From positions 1 to 64,000 of the forward strand of contig NZ_SZZM01000003.1 in the NCBI RefSeq assembly GCF_005281615.1: a stretch of DNA of 64,000 nucleotides, read 5' to 3'. This DNA comes from Rhodoligotrophos defluvii (GTDB lineage: Bacteria > Pseudomonadota > Alphaproteobacteria > Rhizobiales > Im1). Position 1 is the first letter of the stretch. The number at the start of each line of letters is the position of its first letter. Of this stretch, positions 23,528-34,915 are shown in pieces. The notes below the pieces were generated by a model, which was not told where the DNA came from, did no database searches, and saw only the letters and a list, made by a program, of their open reading frames with translations. The position numbers were made by a program, and so were the translations under genes.

Positions 23528-25609
23528 CTAGGCTTGGGGGACCTCAGTGTCCGCAGGCTCGGAATCGGCGGTCAGGAAAGCCGGTACCATCTCCGCTGCC
23601 GAGGCCGAACCGGGCTCAGAATCGATCCGGTCAGGCTCGTCCACGTTGCTGGTGTCGGCGGGCGGCGGGTCATCGCGCGATGCGCCGTATGCCATCCCGG
23701 GTGGGATCCAGGCGCCGGCCCGTGCGGCCGTCTCCGAGTCCAGGCCGAGCGTAGTCGTGCCGTCGCCCGCGAAGGCGGCTTCCAGTGCCTTGGCGAGCAC
23801 GGGCTTCTTGTCCTTGTCGTGGTCGCGTTCCCAGCGTGCCCCGAGCACAGTGGCGCCGACCTCCAGCGCATGAGACTTCTTGACCCGCCCCCAGTAGTTC
23901 TCCGTCGTGGGGCGCCAATAGGCCGAGAAGTCGATGTCGAGTCGCTCGCCGACCCGCTCGATCACCGGATCGGCCTTGTCCTCGAAGGCGAGCTGGGTCT
24001 GTAAGGTCTGTGCGACACACCAGGCGAACAGCGTCTGCTTGGCTTCTGGTGGGAGCGCGCAGAGCTGGGCAAAGCCCTCGGCGGGCGGCAGGCTAAGCCA
24101 GGCGAGGTCCAGTCCGTCGCACCGCGCCGCCAGGAGCTGAGCTGCCGGCGTCTCCTTGAGGTCGCCGAGCGAGCTGTGCTCATGGGTCTGGACCGCGCGG
24201 AGATCGAGGGGATTGGCGCGATAGCCGAGATGCAGGATGCCGATGCACAGGCTGTAGAGCGCAACATCGAAGCTGGTCTCGAAGTCTTGCGCCAGATGGG
24301 CCTTGGTGATCTGGAGCCGGTGGGCCTTCAGATCGTCGATCAGCACCTGGCTGAGCCCATGCGCCTTGCGGACCGCCTGCTCACCCGATAAGGCCGCCTC
24401 GGGCGATCGATCCGACGGCATCTCGCCAGGCTCTTCACCCGAGACGTCATCGTTGTCCCGGGAGAGCTCGTCGCGCGGGATCAGGCCCTCATAGACCTGG
24501 AAATCGCCGTCATGGCCGATGGTGACGATGCAGCCGGCGCGCTTGCGATCGTCGTCGCTGAACGCGGTATGCTCCTGGATGACCTGCTGCAGCTCTTCGC
24601 GCCGGGCGGCGAGCTGGTCGGCTTCGGCTTCGAGCCCCTCGGTCCAGTCCTCTTCATCGAGGTTCGTCAGGTCGTCCTCGCGCTGGTCGAGGCGTTCCAG
24701 TTCCTCGGTGACCTCGGCCGGCACATCGATGGGCTGGGGATGGACACGGGCGAACTCCGCGGTGAAGCCGTAGTCTGGCTCGAGCATCGGCTTGGCCCAT
24801 TTCCAGGTCGCCTCAAGCTCCTTGGCCCTGGCCGCGAGCTTCTGGAGGGCGAGCTTGTGGACCAGCTTGGCATCATCGAAATAGCCCTCGTCCCGCTCGC
24901 TGAAGAGGTCGCGGGTCACGCGTCCGCCGGCCTGCTCGTAGGCTTCAGCACCGACGAAGCGGCCGAGCCGCGAGGTGGAGGAGATCGACTTCTCGGTCAG
25001 GAGGCGGCGAACCGTGTGGGGCGAGACGCCGTAATGCTCATCCCTGACCTGCTTCCAGACCGCGAGCTGACGGCGATGGCTGTCGGCCAAGGTGAAGGCT
25101 GTCAGCGTCTCAAGGTCCATCTCTTCGGCCCGGTAGGCGGCGAGAAGCTTGGGCGCGACCTTGCCGAGCTTGAGACGCTGGCGGACGAGCTTCTCGGAGA
25201 CACCGAAACGGGCCGCGATCGCCGGCACGGTCTCACCTGCGTCTACCAAGGCGGCGAAGGCCTCGAACTGATCGGCCGGGTGCATCGCCTGGCGGACGAT
25301 GTTCTCCGCGAGCGAGAGTTCGGCCGCATTGTGCGTCCGGATGAAGCAGGGCACGACGCAGTCCGACGGCAGCTTGCCCTCCGCCTGCAATGCCTTCAGC
25401 GCGGCGAGACGGCGACCGCCAGCGATCACCTCATGAACGCCGTCCCCATTGGCCGGTGTGACGACAAGATTCTGCTGGAGGCCATGGACGGCGATGCTCG
25501 CCCTCAGCTCTGCTTCGGCCGTCTCCGACGGCGGCGTCCTGCGTGCGTTGCGCGGCGACTTGGCGAGCCTGTCGAGGGGGATGTTCTGGATGAAGTCTGG
25601 ACCGTTCAT
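23528..25609 (-). CDS. ParB/RepB/Spo0J-family partition protein (long form)
   Basis: A 693-residue protein. The N-terminal 200 residues are a ParB nuclease-like/CTP-binding domain and HTH: AEAELRASIAVHGLQQNLVV, VIAGGRRLAALKAL, ELSLAENIVRQAMHPADQFEAFAAL and AIAARFGVSEKLVRQRLKL. The remaining 490 residues are acidic, include a helical hinge rich in Glu/Leu (about 310-370) and have no domain I know; plasmid ParB proteins of this length are frequent in Alphaproteobacteria. It may act in partition or as a DNA-binding regulator of the element. The start lies downstream of the third GAGAGAGGCTY leader. No parA is adjacent in the window. Confidence 0.9.
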   Translation of the reverse strand: MNGPDFIQNIPLDRLAKSPRNARRTPPSETAEAELRASIAVHGLQQNLVVTPANGDGVHEVIAGGRRLAALKALQAEGKLPSDCVVPCFIRTHNAAELSLAENIVRQAMHPADQFEAFAALVDAGETVPAIAARFGVSEKLVRQRLKLGKVAPKLLAAYRAEEMDLETLTAFTLADSHRRQLAVWKQVRDEHYGVSPHTVRRLLTEKSISSTSRLGRFVGAEAYEQAGGRVTRDLFSERDEGYFDDAKLVHKLALQKLAARAKELEATWKWAKPMLEPDYGFTAEFARVHPQPIDVPAEVTEELERLDQREDDLTNLDEEDWTEGLEAEADQLAARREELQQVIQEHTAFSDDDRKRAGCIVTIGHDGDFQVYEGLIPRDELSRDNDDVSGEEPGEMPSDRSPEAALSGEQAVRKAHGLSQVLIDDLKAHRLQITKAHLAQDFETSFDVALYSLCIGILHLGYRANPLDLRAVQTHEHSSLGDLKETPAAQLLAARCDGLDLAWLSLPPAEGFAQLCALPPEAKQTLFAWCVAQTLQTQLAFEDKADPVIERVGERLDIDFSAYWRPTTENYWGRVKKSHALEVGATVLGARWERDHDKDKKPVLAKALEAAFAGDGTTTLGLDSETAARAGAWIPPGMAYGASRDDPPPADTSNVDEPDRIDSEPGSASAAEMVPAFLTADSEPADTEVPQA

Positions 25610-25626
25610 CGGGAGATCCTTTCAGC

Positions 25627-25668
25627 GACGGACCGGCAAGAGCCTCTCTCTCGCCTCTCGAGCCCGTT
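25627..25668 (-). ncRNA. Conserved stem-loop leader, copy 3 (upstream of parB)
   Basis: The third copy has inner stem GGCGA/TTGCC and loop GAGAGAGGCTC; the inner stem shows a C-to-T change that keeps pairing as a G-U wobble, and the outer stem is weaker (ACGG/CCGT). Covariation of this sort supports an RNA role. It lies 17 nt from the parB start. Confidence 0.6.
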
Positions 25669-25757
25669 ACCAAAATCCGATCGTCCTCTCCCTCTCCCGG
25701 TTTCGTGGGCCGCCTAGGCCGATCTGAGAAGCGGCATGCTCCTCGAAAATCCTCATC

Positions 25758-26060
25758 TCAGGACCTGCGACGTCCGGTGTTCATGACCATTCGGCCGTGG
25801 CGGGAACGACAGCGATCGCGGAGGTAATCGCGAAAATCGCGCCAGTCGGCGTCGATTTCTGAATAGAGTGCGCCGATTCGACATACCGAATCGGGCAGGA
25901 AGAAGCGTTCGCGTGTCCGCGGGCAACGCATGTGCAAAAAAGGAACGGAAGGGCAGAACTCGCACTCGGGATAGGATCCGGCTTCCACCTCTCGCTGTAG
26001 TGCGCCGCGAATGGAGACGAAGCCGTAGGTCCTCACCCTTTTATCCAGCAGCAACGGCAT
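25758..26060 (-). CDS. Hypothetical cysteine-containing protein
   Basis: A 100-residue frame with protein-like composition: RVRTYGFVSIRGALQREVEAGSYPECEFCPSVPFLHMRCPRTRERFFLPDSVCRIGALYSEIDADWRDFRDYLRDR. It contains CEFC and two further Cys that could bind zinc. No family is recognised, no good ribosome site is seen, and the true start may be an internal GTG. It may be a genuine small gene at the edge of the backbone or a fragment. Confidence 0.4.
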   Translation of the reverse strand: MPLLLDKRVRTYGFVSIRGALQREVEAGSYPECEFCPSVPFLHMRCPRTRERFFLPDSVCRIGALYSEIDADWRDFRDYLRDRCRSRHGRMVMNTGRRRS

Positions 26061-26082
26061 CAGCGCGCATCCCGAGCAGGTG

Positions 26083-26273
26083 ACTGTCGCGCAACATCCA
26101 TTAGAACTTGTTCTTCGTCTTCATCTGTAACACGCTCGGAGTGCCGGTCGCAGTCGGCCTGCTCTACCCGTTCTTTGGGATCATGCTCTCGCCGATCATC
26201 GCGGCTGCCGCCATGGCCCTCATCAGTGAGCGTCATCTCTAACGCGGCGCGGCTCCAGACGGCGAGGCTGTAG
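26083..26273 (+). pseudogene. Copper P-type ATPase (CopA), C-terminal remnant
   Basis: One frame reads [39 protein letters not shown], the last two membrane helices of CopA-type ATPases. Just upstream RNI-H-stop-NL corresponds to the conserved RNIRQNL with CAG turned into TAG. Just downstream a frameshift separates MAL from [11 protein letters not shown], the usual CopA ending. The rest of the gene is missing. Confidence 0.7.
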
Positions 26274-26315
26274 TGACCGGAATTCCTGGTACGAAGATGC
26301 GGCAGGAGAAAGCCC

Positions 26316-27134
26316 ATGGGCAGAAACGACAGCTCCAACCCAGCCGAGGTGTACGAGCACTATTTGGGACCCGCGATTGCGGATCCCTGGACCCGGGTGC
26401 TCCTCAAATACGCTTCTCCGCGACGCGGGGAGAGTGTCCTCGATCTCGCCTGCGGTACAGGCAGCGTCGCGCGACAGGTTGCGCCGATGGTCGGCGTGGC
26501 GGGTAGAATCGTCGCGATCGATATAAGCGCTGCCATGCTGGCAGTAGCCCGTGCACTGCCCGCGCCGGCGGGCGCGCCAATCGAGTGGTGCGAGGGGGAT
26601 GCGCGCAGACTCGAGCTACCGGACGGGATCATCGATCTCGCGTTGTGCCAGCAAGGAGTGCAATTCTTTTCCGACCGCGCCGCGGCGGTGGCAGAAATGC
26701 GGAGGGTCCTGACTGATGGCGGGCGGGCCATCATTAGTGTATGGCAGGCTCTGGAACGCCATCCGGTTTTCGAAGCGTTGTTTGACGCGACGGCCCGTCA
26801 TCTCGGCGTGCCCATCTCCGCAGTGGATCTGTCCTTCTCCCTAGGGGACGCCGAAGAGTTGCGGGCACTTTTGGGCACCACCAACTTCTCCAAGGTCGAG
26901 ATCACGCCGCGGTCGCTCGAGATTCACCTTCCTTCGCCAGACCGCTTCGTGCAACTCACGGTCTTAGGAGCGGCCACGTCGATTCCCGCGTTCACCCGGC
27001 TGGACGAAACCGAGCGCTTCGCGCTGGTCCAGGCGGTCGCTCACGAGATCGCTTCCGTCGTAAGCCAATACGGCGAGGGCGACGAACTGATCTTTCCGAT
27101 GTCGACGCACATCGCTGTTTGCGCATCAGACTAG
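26316..27134 (+). CDS. Class I SAM-dependent methyltransferase (UbiE-like)
   Basis: A 272-residue protein. VLDLACGTGSVARQVAP is SAM motif I, VAIDISAAML motif II and CEGDARRLELPDGIIDLALCQQGVQFFSDRAAAVAEMRRVLTDGGRAIISVW motifs III-IV. The C-terminal 110 residues are likely a substrate lid. Members of this group methylate small molecules; the substrate is not evident. It lies between a copA remnant and a cytochrome c gene and may belong to the metal cargo. Confidence 0.85.
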   Translation: MGRNDSSNPAEVYEHYLGPAIADPWTRVLLKYASPRRGESVLDLACGTGSVARQVAPMVGVAGRIVAIDISAAMLAVARALPAPAGAPIEWCEGDARRLELPDGIIDLALCQQGVQFFSDRAAAVAEMRRVLTDGGRAIISVWQALERHPVFEALFDATARHLGVPISAVDLSFSLGDAEELRALLGTTNFSKVEITPRSLEIHLPSPDRFVQLTVLGAATSIPAFTRLDETERFALVQAVAHEIASVVSQYGEGDELIFPMSTHIAVCASD

Positions 27135-27163
27135 CGGGCCATCGGGTAAGAAGGCACCCGTAC

Positions 27164-27250
27164 ATGAGAGAAATGGTGACTCTTGACGCCGCTCCGTTCA
27201 AGACTCAAGAGATTGCGGCCGGAGTGCAACAGGTCGACGGCTGCGAATGA
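27164..27250 (+). CDS. 28-residue leader ORF overlapping cytochrome c start
   Basis: A short frame (MREMVTLDAAPFKTQEIAAGVQQVDGCE) whose TGA overlaps the cytochrome c ATG as ATGA. It could couple translation to the cytochrome gene or be a relic of a longer gene. There is only a weak purine-rich segment upstream of the first ATG; the in-frame ATG at 27173 is an alternative. Confidence 0.3.
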   Translation: MREMVTLDAAPFKTQEIAAGVQQVDGCE

Positions 27251-27732
27251 GCCACTGGAGACGTTGGACGTTCACAAGTCTGCTCCTCGCCACCGCTATT
27301 GTCATCCTGGCGGGCGGCGCCGGATGGATGCTCCGGAACCGGCCATTGGGCGACCGCGCTGACGCAGACAACACCCAGCAGATAGCGCGCGGCGCGGCGG
27401 TCTACCAGCAGCACTGCGCGAGCTGCCACGGGGCCAATCTCGAAGGGCAAGCGAACTGGCGGGTCCGCGAAGCGGACGGCCGGCTGCCGGCCCCTCCACA
27501 CGACGAAACGGGGCATACCTGGCGCCATCCGGACGAGCAGCTCTTTCGCATTACCGAGGCCGGTCTTGTGCCGCCCCTCGCGCCCGAGAGTTACCAGAGC
27601 GACATGCCAGCGTTCGGTTCGGTACTCACCGCCGAGAAGATCTGGGCAGTTCTCGCGTTTATCAAAAGCAAATGGCCGGACGAAATCCGGATCCGGCGGA
27701 GCCGCCCCGGGCAGAAGGAGAAGTGGCGGTGA
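27247..27732 (+). CDS. Membrane-anchored monohaem cytochrome c
   Basis: A 161-residue protein. An N-terminal membrane segment (about residues 7-29) is followed by a class I cytochrome c domain: CASCH haem-binding motif near residue 57, HDETGHTWRHPDEQLFRIT and MPAFG with the axial Met near 121. It probably passes electrons in the periplasm, and such proteins accompany copper-handling genes. The next gene starts at the last base of its stop codon. Confidence 0.88.
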   Translation: MSHWRRWTFTSLLLATAIVILAGGAGWMLRNRPLGDRADADNTQQIARGAAVYQQHCASCHGANLEGQANWRVREADGRLPAPPHDETGHTWRHPDEQLFRITEAGLVPPLAPESYQSDMPAFGSVLTAEKIWAVLAFIKSKWPDEIRIRRSRPGQKEKWR

Positions 27733-28196
27733 TGGAGACGCCAGCAGCAGCCGTCGGCGACTGGCTGATCATCCTGCGGCGTTATTTTGTCGCGACCACT
27801 TGCGGAAACCTCGTCTGGGAAATTGCGCAGCTGCCACTCTACACTCTGTGGCGCGATGGTAAGCCCGACGAGATTGTCTTTGCTGTTCTACACTGCACCG
27901 GAGGCGACGTCCTGATCGCAAGCATGGCCCTGCTCGCCGCCCTCGTGATCGTCGGAGACGGGCGTTGGCCGCACGCGCGGTTCCAGAGCGTGGCCGCATT
28001 CGCCCTGCTCGGCGGGCTTGCCTATACGGTATTCAGCGAGTGGTTGAACACGGAGATTAGGGGCAGCTGGGCCTATACGGACTACATGCCCAGACTTCCG
28101 CTGATCGGGGCGGGGGTTTCACCTTTCGCCCAATGGATCGCCGTACCCCTCGTGGCCTTCTGGTGGGCTCGACGCCCGATCAGCAGGAATGCCTAG
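27732..28196 (+). CDS. Four-helix membrane protein of unknown function
   Basis: A 154-residue protein with about four hydrophobic segments (WLIILRRYFVATTCGNLVWEIAQLPLYTLW, then GGDVLIASMALLAALVIVGDGRW, AAFALLGGLAYTVFSEWLN and SPFAQWIAVPLVAFWWA). Conserved-looking polar residues within helices (NLVWE, SEWLN) suggest a defined function. It is translationally coupled to the cytochrome c gene, so the two may act together. I do not recognise the family. Confidence 0.75.
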   Translation: METPAAAVGDWLIILRRYFVATTCGNLVWEIAQLPLYTLWRDGKPDEIVFAVLHCTGGDVLIASMALLAALVIVGDGRWPHARFQSVAAFALLGGLAYTVFSEWLNTEIRGSWAYTDYMPRLPLIGAGVSPFAQWIAVPLVAFWWARRPISRNA

Positions 28197-28540
28197 TGAA
28201 AAGAATCAGTCATGACCCGAACGCAGGTTCCAAAATCAGCTCCACTGGAAATTTGCCTTGCTTCTGTGGGTATCTCGCTGATCACTCACCTCTGATCCGG
28301 CAAAAATCAACATCGGTAGCTGCGGTAACGGACGAACTTCTTGGCATCGCCTTTTCCAGCGCCGGTTTGATGCGGTGATGTTTACTCCGGTCGATCGGTC
28401 GTAGGCCGATCAAAGCAGCGATTGCGGCACGAGTTGAGCCATGGGCCCGAGTGTTCGCGGAAGAACCTTGCTCTTGCGGAAGTCGTGCTGACCGGCGAAA
28501 GAGCTGGAGGTGCCGACAGACGTCGCGGTCGTGGGTCGAC
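28197..28540. other. Gene-free spacer between cytochrome and glycogen blocks
   Basis: No gene, repeat or clear terminator is visible. It is less GC-rich than its surroundings and separates two convergently transcribed regions. Confidence 0.4.
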
Positions 28541-31886
<3,346 letters not shown>

Positions 31887-31902
31887 CGGATTTGCCCCTT
31901 CA

Positions 31903-32958
31903 TCACCTCGCGCCGAGCGCTTCGGTGATCAGGCCGATTCCGAGCGCCGCATCGGTCTTTGCGATGGATTCGCGGGCCTCGCGGATCGTGCCGGTGAGGG
32001 CCCGAATGGCGTCGATGGTCTCAGGGATCACGATGGCCTGATTGTCGACCATGTAGGCGTAGAAGAGCTCATCGCCCTCCACCTTCAGCATGTCGCCCCA
32101 GAGCGCCACTTCGTAGAGATTTTCGTGCGGCCGGCCGAGGTCGATCATGAGTTCCTTGACCGTGTTGAGCGCCGTCAGCCCCTCATCCATGCGGATGAGG
32201 GCGATACGCGAGACCGCACGGAACGCATCCAGCACCTCCTCCTTGTCGGCCTTGCGCGTCATCTGCACGGACCAGTAATGAAGGTGCGCCAGGGTCTCCG
32301 GGACCTTAACCGCCATCGTGATGACGTCCAGCTCCGGGTCGACGCTCCGGGCATCCGGCCCTTGATGGCTTGGGATCTCGGGTTCGGGCACCAGCGTGTT
32401 CATGATCCCGCCCTCATGGCTCTCCCACGGGTCGGTGGCGCGGCGGAGCAACGTGCCGCGGGCGCGGCGCAGCAGCCCCGCTTGCTTCAGTGCGGTCAGG
32501 GTCCGAACGGTCGAGGTTGTGTTGCAGGAGACGACGCGCGTGCTATCCCGGTCGAGAGCACTTGCATAGTTCGCCTCGGCGACGAAGGAGTGGCCCGTCA
32601 CGTTGTGCCTCTCGCCGCCCTGGAGGATGAACTTGATCCCCCTCTTCCGGTAAAGGTCGACGTTCTTTGCCGCAACGCGCTTCGGCGTGCAGTCGACGAC
32701 CAGGTCAGCCGCTCCGAGCAGGTCGTCGAGGGTCCCTGCGACGTTGAGACCTGCATCGCGCATCGCCTGCACATGCTCGGCCCCGGCGCCATAAAGGCGG
32801 AATCCCTTGTGCGTCGCCATGCGGGGCCGCCAGTCGGTACCGATGTCAGACACACCGGCAAGCTCCATATCGTCCTGCCGGGCGACCGCCTCGGCCACGC
32901 GCTTGCCGATGACGCCGTAACCGTTAACCGCCACACGGGTCTTGCTGCTTCCGTTCAT
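31903..32958 (-). CDS. gap: Type II (archaeal-type) glyceraldehyde-3-phosphate dehydrogenase
   Basis: A 351-residue protein: VAVNGYGVIGKRVAEAVARQDDMELAGVSD is the Rossmann motif, Cys145 in VVSCNTTST is the catalytic cysteine and KVPETLAHLHYWSVQM follows. This architecture is that of the archaeal GAPDH class, which is rare in bacteria and only distantly related to the usual bacterial enzyme. It oxidises glyceraldehyde-3-phosphate with NAD(P)+ and phosphate, or runs in reverse. AGGAGG precedes the start. Its presence with GlgP and Pgm indicates horizontal acquisition of a sugar module. Confidence 0.92.
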   Translation of the reverse strand: MNGSSKTRVAVNGYGVIGKRVAEAVARQDDMELAGVSDIGTDWRPRMATHKGFRLYGAGAEHVQAMRDAGLNVAGTLDDLLGAADLVVDCTPKRVAAKNVDLYRKRGIKFILQGGERHNVTGHSFVAEANYASALDRDSTRVVSCNTTSTVRTLTALKQAGLLRRARGTLLRRATDPWESHEGGIMNTLVPEPEIPSHQGPDARSVDPELDVITMAVKVPETLAHLHYWSVQMTRKADKEEVLDAFRAVSRIALIRMDEGLTALNTVKELMIDLGRPHENLYEVALWGDMLKVEGDELFYAYMVDNQAIVIPETIDAIRALTGTIREARESIAKTDAALGIGLITEALGAR

Positions 32959-33003
32959 CTGTTCCTCCTTGCGTTTGGGGCTGCATCGGTCGGCCTCGCC
33001 CGA

Positions 33004-33678
33004 TCATGGCAGCCGTGCACCGCCGCGCGAATCGCGGCCGGCCCGACGTGAAAATCTTGGAAAAAATCCCGGCACCTCGACCATGTATCGGCGATAGGCA
33101 TCGCCAAACTCCGCGAGCGCCTCGCGCTCTTCGGCTCTTGCCAATCGGACGTACATGGCGACAAGGACGGGGAACATCACCAGTGTCAGCAGAGTCGGCC
33201 ACTGCAGCAGAAAGCCGAACATGACGAGGACGAACCCGACATATTGCGGGTGGCGCAGATAAGCGTAGGGACCGGCGGTCGCCAACGAATGCCGCCGCTG
33301 CGCCTCATAAAGCACCTTCCATGCGGCCGAAATCAGGATGAAGCCGCCACCGATGAAGGCGAAGCTCAGGAGGTGGAAGGGTCCGAAATGCGGGTTCGCC
33401 TCCCAGCCGAACAGCATCTCGAGCAGATGGCCGGCGTCGTGCGAAAACCACTCCACCTGTGGATAGCGGCTCTGCAGCCATCCTGAGAGCAGGTAGATCG
33501 TCAGCGGGAAGCCGTACATTTCGGTGAACAGCGCCACAAGGAAGGCACTGAACGCGCCGAAGGAGCGCCAGTCGCGCGCCGTGCGCGGCTTGAAAAAGCT
33601 GAACGCGAACAGAATGAAGATCGCAGAGTTTATAATTGCAAGGCCCCACAGGCCGTAGGCGGGCGCAGTGTCGGTCAT
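33004..33678 (-). CDS. Isoprenylcysteine carboxyl methyltransferase-family membrane protein
   Basis: A 224-residue protein with five or more hydrophobic segments. The C-terminal AGPYAYLRHPQYVGFVLVMFG and EEREALAEFGDAYRRYMVEVPGFFP match the ICMT/phospholipid methyltransferase fold. The substrate (lipid or small molecule) is unknown. It precedes the GAPDH gene by 45 nt. Confidence 0.85.
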   Translation of the reverse strand: MTDTAPAYGLWGLAIINSAIFILFAFSFFKPRTARDWRSFGAFSAFLVALFTEMYGFPLTIYLLSGWLQSRYPQVEWFSHDAGHLLEMLFGWEANPHFGPFHLLSFAFIGGGFILISAAWKVLYEAQRRHSLATAGPYAYLRHPQYVGFVLVMFGFLLQWPTLLTLVMFPVLVAMYVRLARAEEREALAEFGDAYRRYMVEVPGFFPRFSRRAGRDSRGGARLP

Positions 33679-33698
33679 TTCGAATTACCCCCGTCCGG

Positions 33699-33941
33699 TC
33701 AGTGGCGATGCGGCTCTGGCGGCTGCCGATCCCGGCTATCGGAATTTCCCGTGCCGCCATGGCCTCCGTGCATGAAGATATGCAGAAGGGGACAGGCAAG
33801 GAGCAGCAACCATGGCCAGTAGCCAAGGACATGTGCCCAATGTTCAGCGATCAGAAAAAAGCCGGCAATCGCCAGAAAGCCGACCAAGGCGATATTGACG
33901 CGTGATTCGAAGAACCCGCGCCTGTTCTCTCCGTGATCCAT
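33699..33941 (-). CDS. DUF2933 small membrane protein
   Basis: An 80-residue protein. Two hydrophobic stretches (RVNIALVGFLAIAGFFLIAEH and YWPWLLLLACPLLHIFMHGGHGG) are followed by a His/Gly-rich tail. This is the DUF2933 pattern, found near copper, silver and czc loci; metal binding by the HGGHGG tail is inferred. GGAGAGGA lies upstream. Confidence 0.85.
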   Translation of the reverse strand: MDHGENRRGFFESRVNIALVGFLAIAGFFLIAEHWAHVLGYWPWLLLLACPLLHIFMHGGHGGTGNSDSRDRQPPEPHRH

Positions 33942-33969
33942 TCTGTCCTCTCCTCGCGTGCGCTCCGTC

Positions 33970-34488
33970 TCATCGCGCGCCGTGCTGGTAAACGAAGTCG
34001 ACCCGGACCGGAGAGCCTTGACCCGGGCGCCGGATGTCGATCGTAATCGTGTAGCGGTCGTTGCCTGGCAGGGCGATAAATCCGCCGTAGGTCACAGTGT
34101 CCGCGAGACTCATGGGTTCGAGCTGGCGCCGGCTGCTCCCGACATACCCCAAGCCGAAAACCGTGGCCGTCACGTTGGCATCGTTGATCCGCGCGCCGGA
34201 TGCAGCGTCAAATACCGCAATGACGAGATGGTAATCGTGGCGCCCGCCAGGCGGACCGCCGTGCATCGAGCGCTCCGCATGCTCCGGTGGGTGACCGCGA
34301 AGCACCTGCGCCGGCAGCACGCCAAGATAGACTGCGAGGCCATCCGCTATCTTGTACCTCTCGTCAACCGCCGCCGACGCCGGCCTGCCGAACCCGGCGA
34401 GCATAACCGCGAAGGCGACGAGGGCCAGGAGAAGAACCGCAAGACCCGCGCGAGCACGCCATGGCTGCAGAACGCCGGGATCAGTCAT
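33970..34488 (-). CDS. Membrane-anchored periplasmic beta-sandwich protein (YtkA-like)
   Basis: A 172-residue protein. One N-terminal membrane segment (about 13-40: AGLAVLLLALVAFAVMLAGFG) is followed by a beta-rich domain (YKIADGLAVYLGVLPAQVL, HDYHLVIAVFDAASGARINDANVTATV, FIALPGNDRYTITIDIRRP). The pattern resembles YtkA/FixH-like Ig folds exposed to the periplasm. The start MTDPGV is supported by GGAG upstream. It follows a broken HMA gene on the same strand. Confidence 0.65.
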   Translation of the reverse strand: MTDPGVLQPWRARAGLAVLLLALVAFAVMLAGFGRPASAAVDERYKIADGLAVYLGVLPAQVLRGHPPEHAERSMHGGPPGGRHDYHLVIAVFDAASGARINDANVTATVFGLGYVGSSRRQLEPMSLADTVTYGGFIALPGNDRYTITIDIRRPGQGSPVRVDFVYQHGAR

Positions 34489-34489
34489 A

Positions 34490-34832
34490 GATTCTCCTGC
34501 AGCTTTGGGCTCCAATCGACATAGCCGCCCCGCCGAACCTCGCGACATGGGCGTGGCCACCGTCCGCCGGAGGCGCGGGGGCAACGTCGCAGCGCCCAGC
34601 TCACACAGGTGCCGCGGCACCACCCGGCCGCGGCAGCGGAAGCCGCAGCCCGCACAGTCCTTTGCAGCCTGTCGGCGCTCGTGACGCTCTCTTCGTAGTC
34701 GGTCGTCACGCTGTCGAAGGCAGGGCTGGCACTGGCGCTGCGGACGCCCTTCTCCGTCCTCAGCTGCTTCTCGACGCCGAGATGATCAAGCTCTTCGAAG
34801 AGGCCGCCAACCTCCAGCGTCACTGTGCTCAT
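34490..34832 (-). pseudogene. Heavy-metal-associated (HMA) domain gene, frameshifted
   Basis: The frame from ATG 34832 reads MSTVTLEVGGLFEELDHLGVEK, then GVRSASASPAFDSVTTDYEESVTSADRLQRTVR, an HMA-type ferredoxin fold as at the N-terminus of certain P1B ATPases. After about 60 residues it loses the conserved continuation, which is found in the other frame as CGFRCRGRVVPRHLCELG; a single-base indel near 34637 accounts for the switch. GGGAG precedes the start. The remainder of an ATPase is absent. Confidence 0.6.
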
Positions 34833-34915
34833 CAGCAATCTCCCAGTATTCGCCGAAGACCAGACCGTCTCTGCGACCGGGCGCAGCTCTCCTACCCTCG
34901 GCTGGCACGCCGGGT

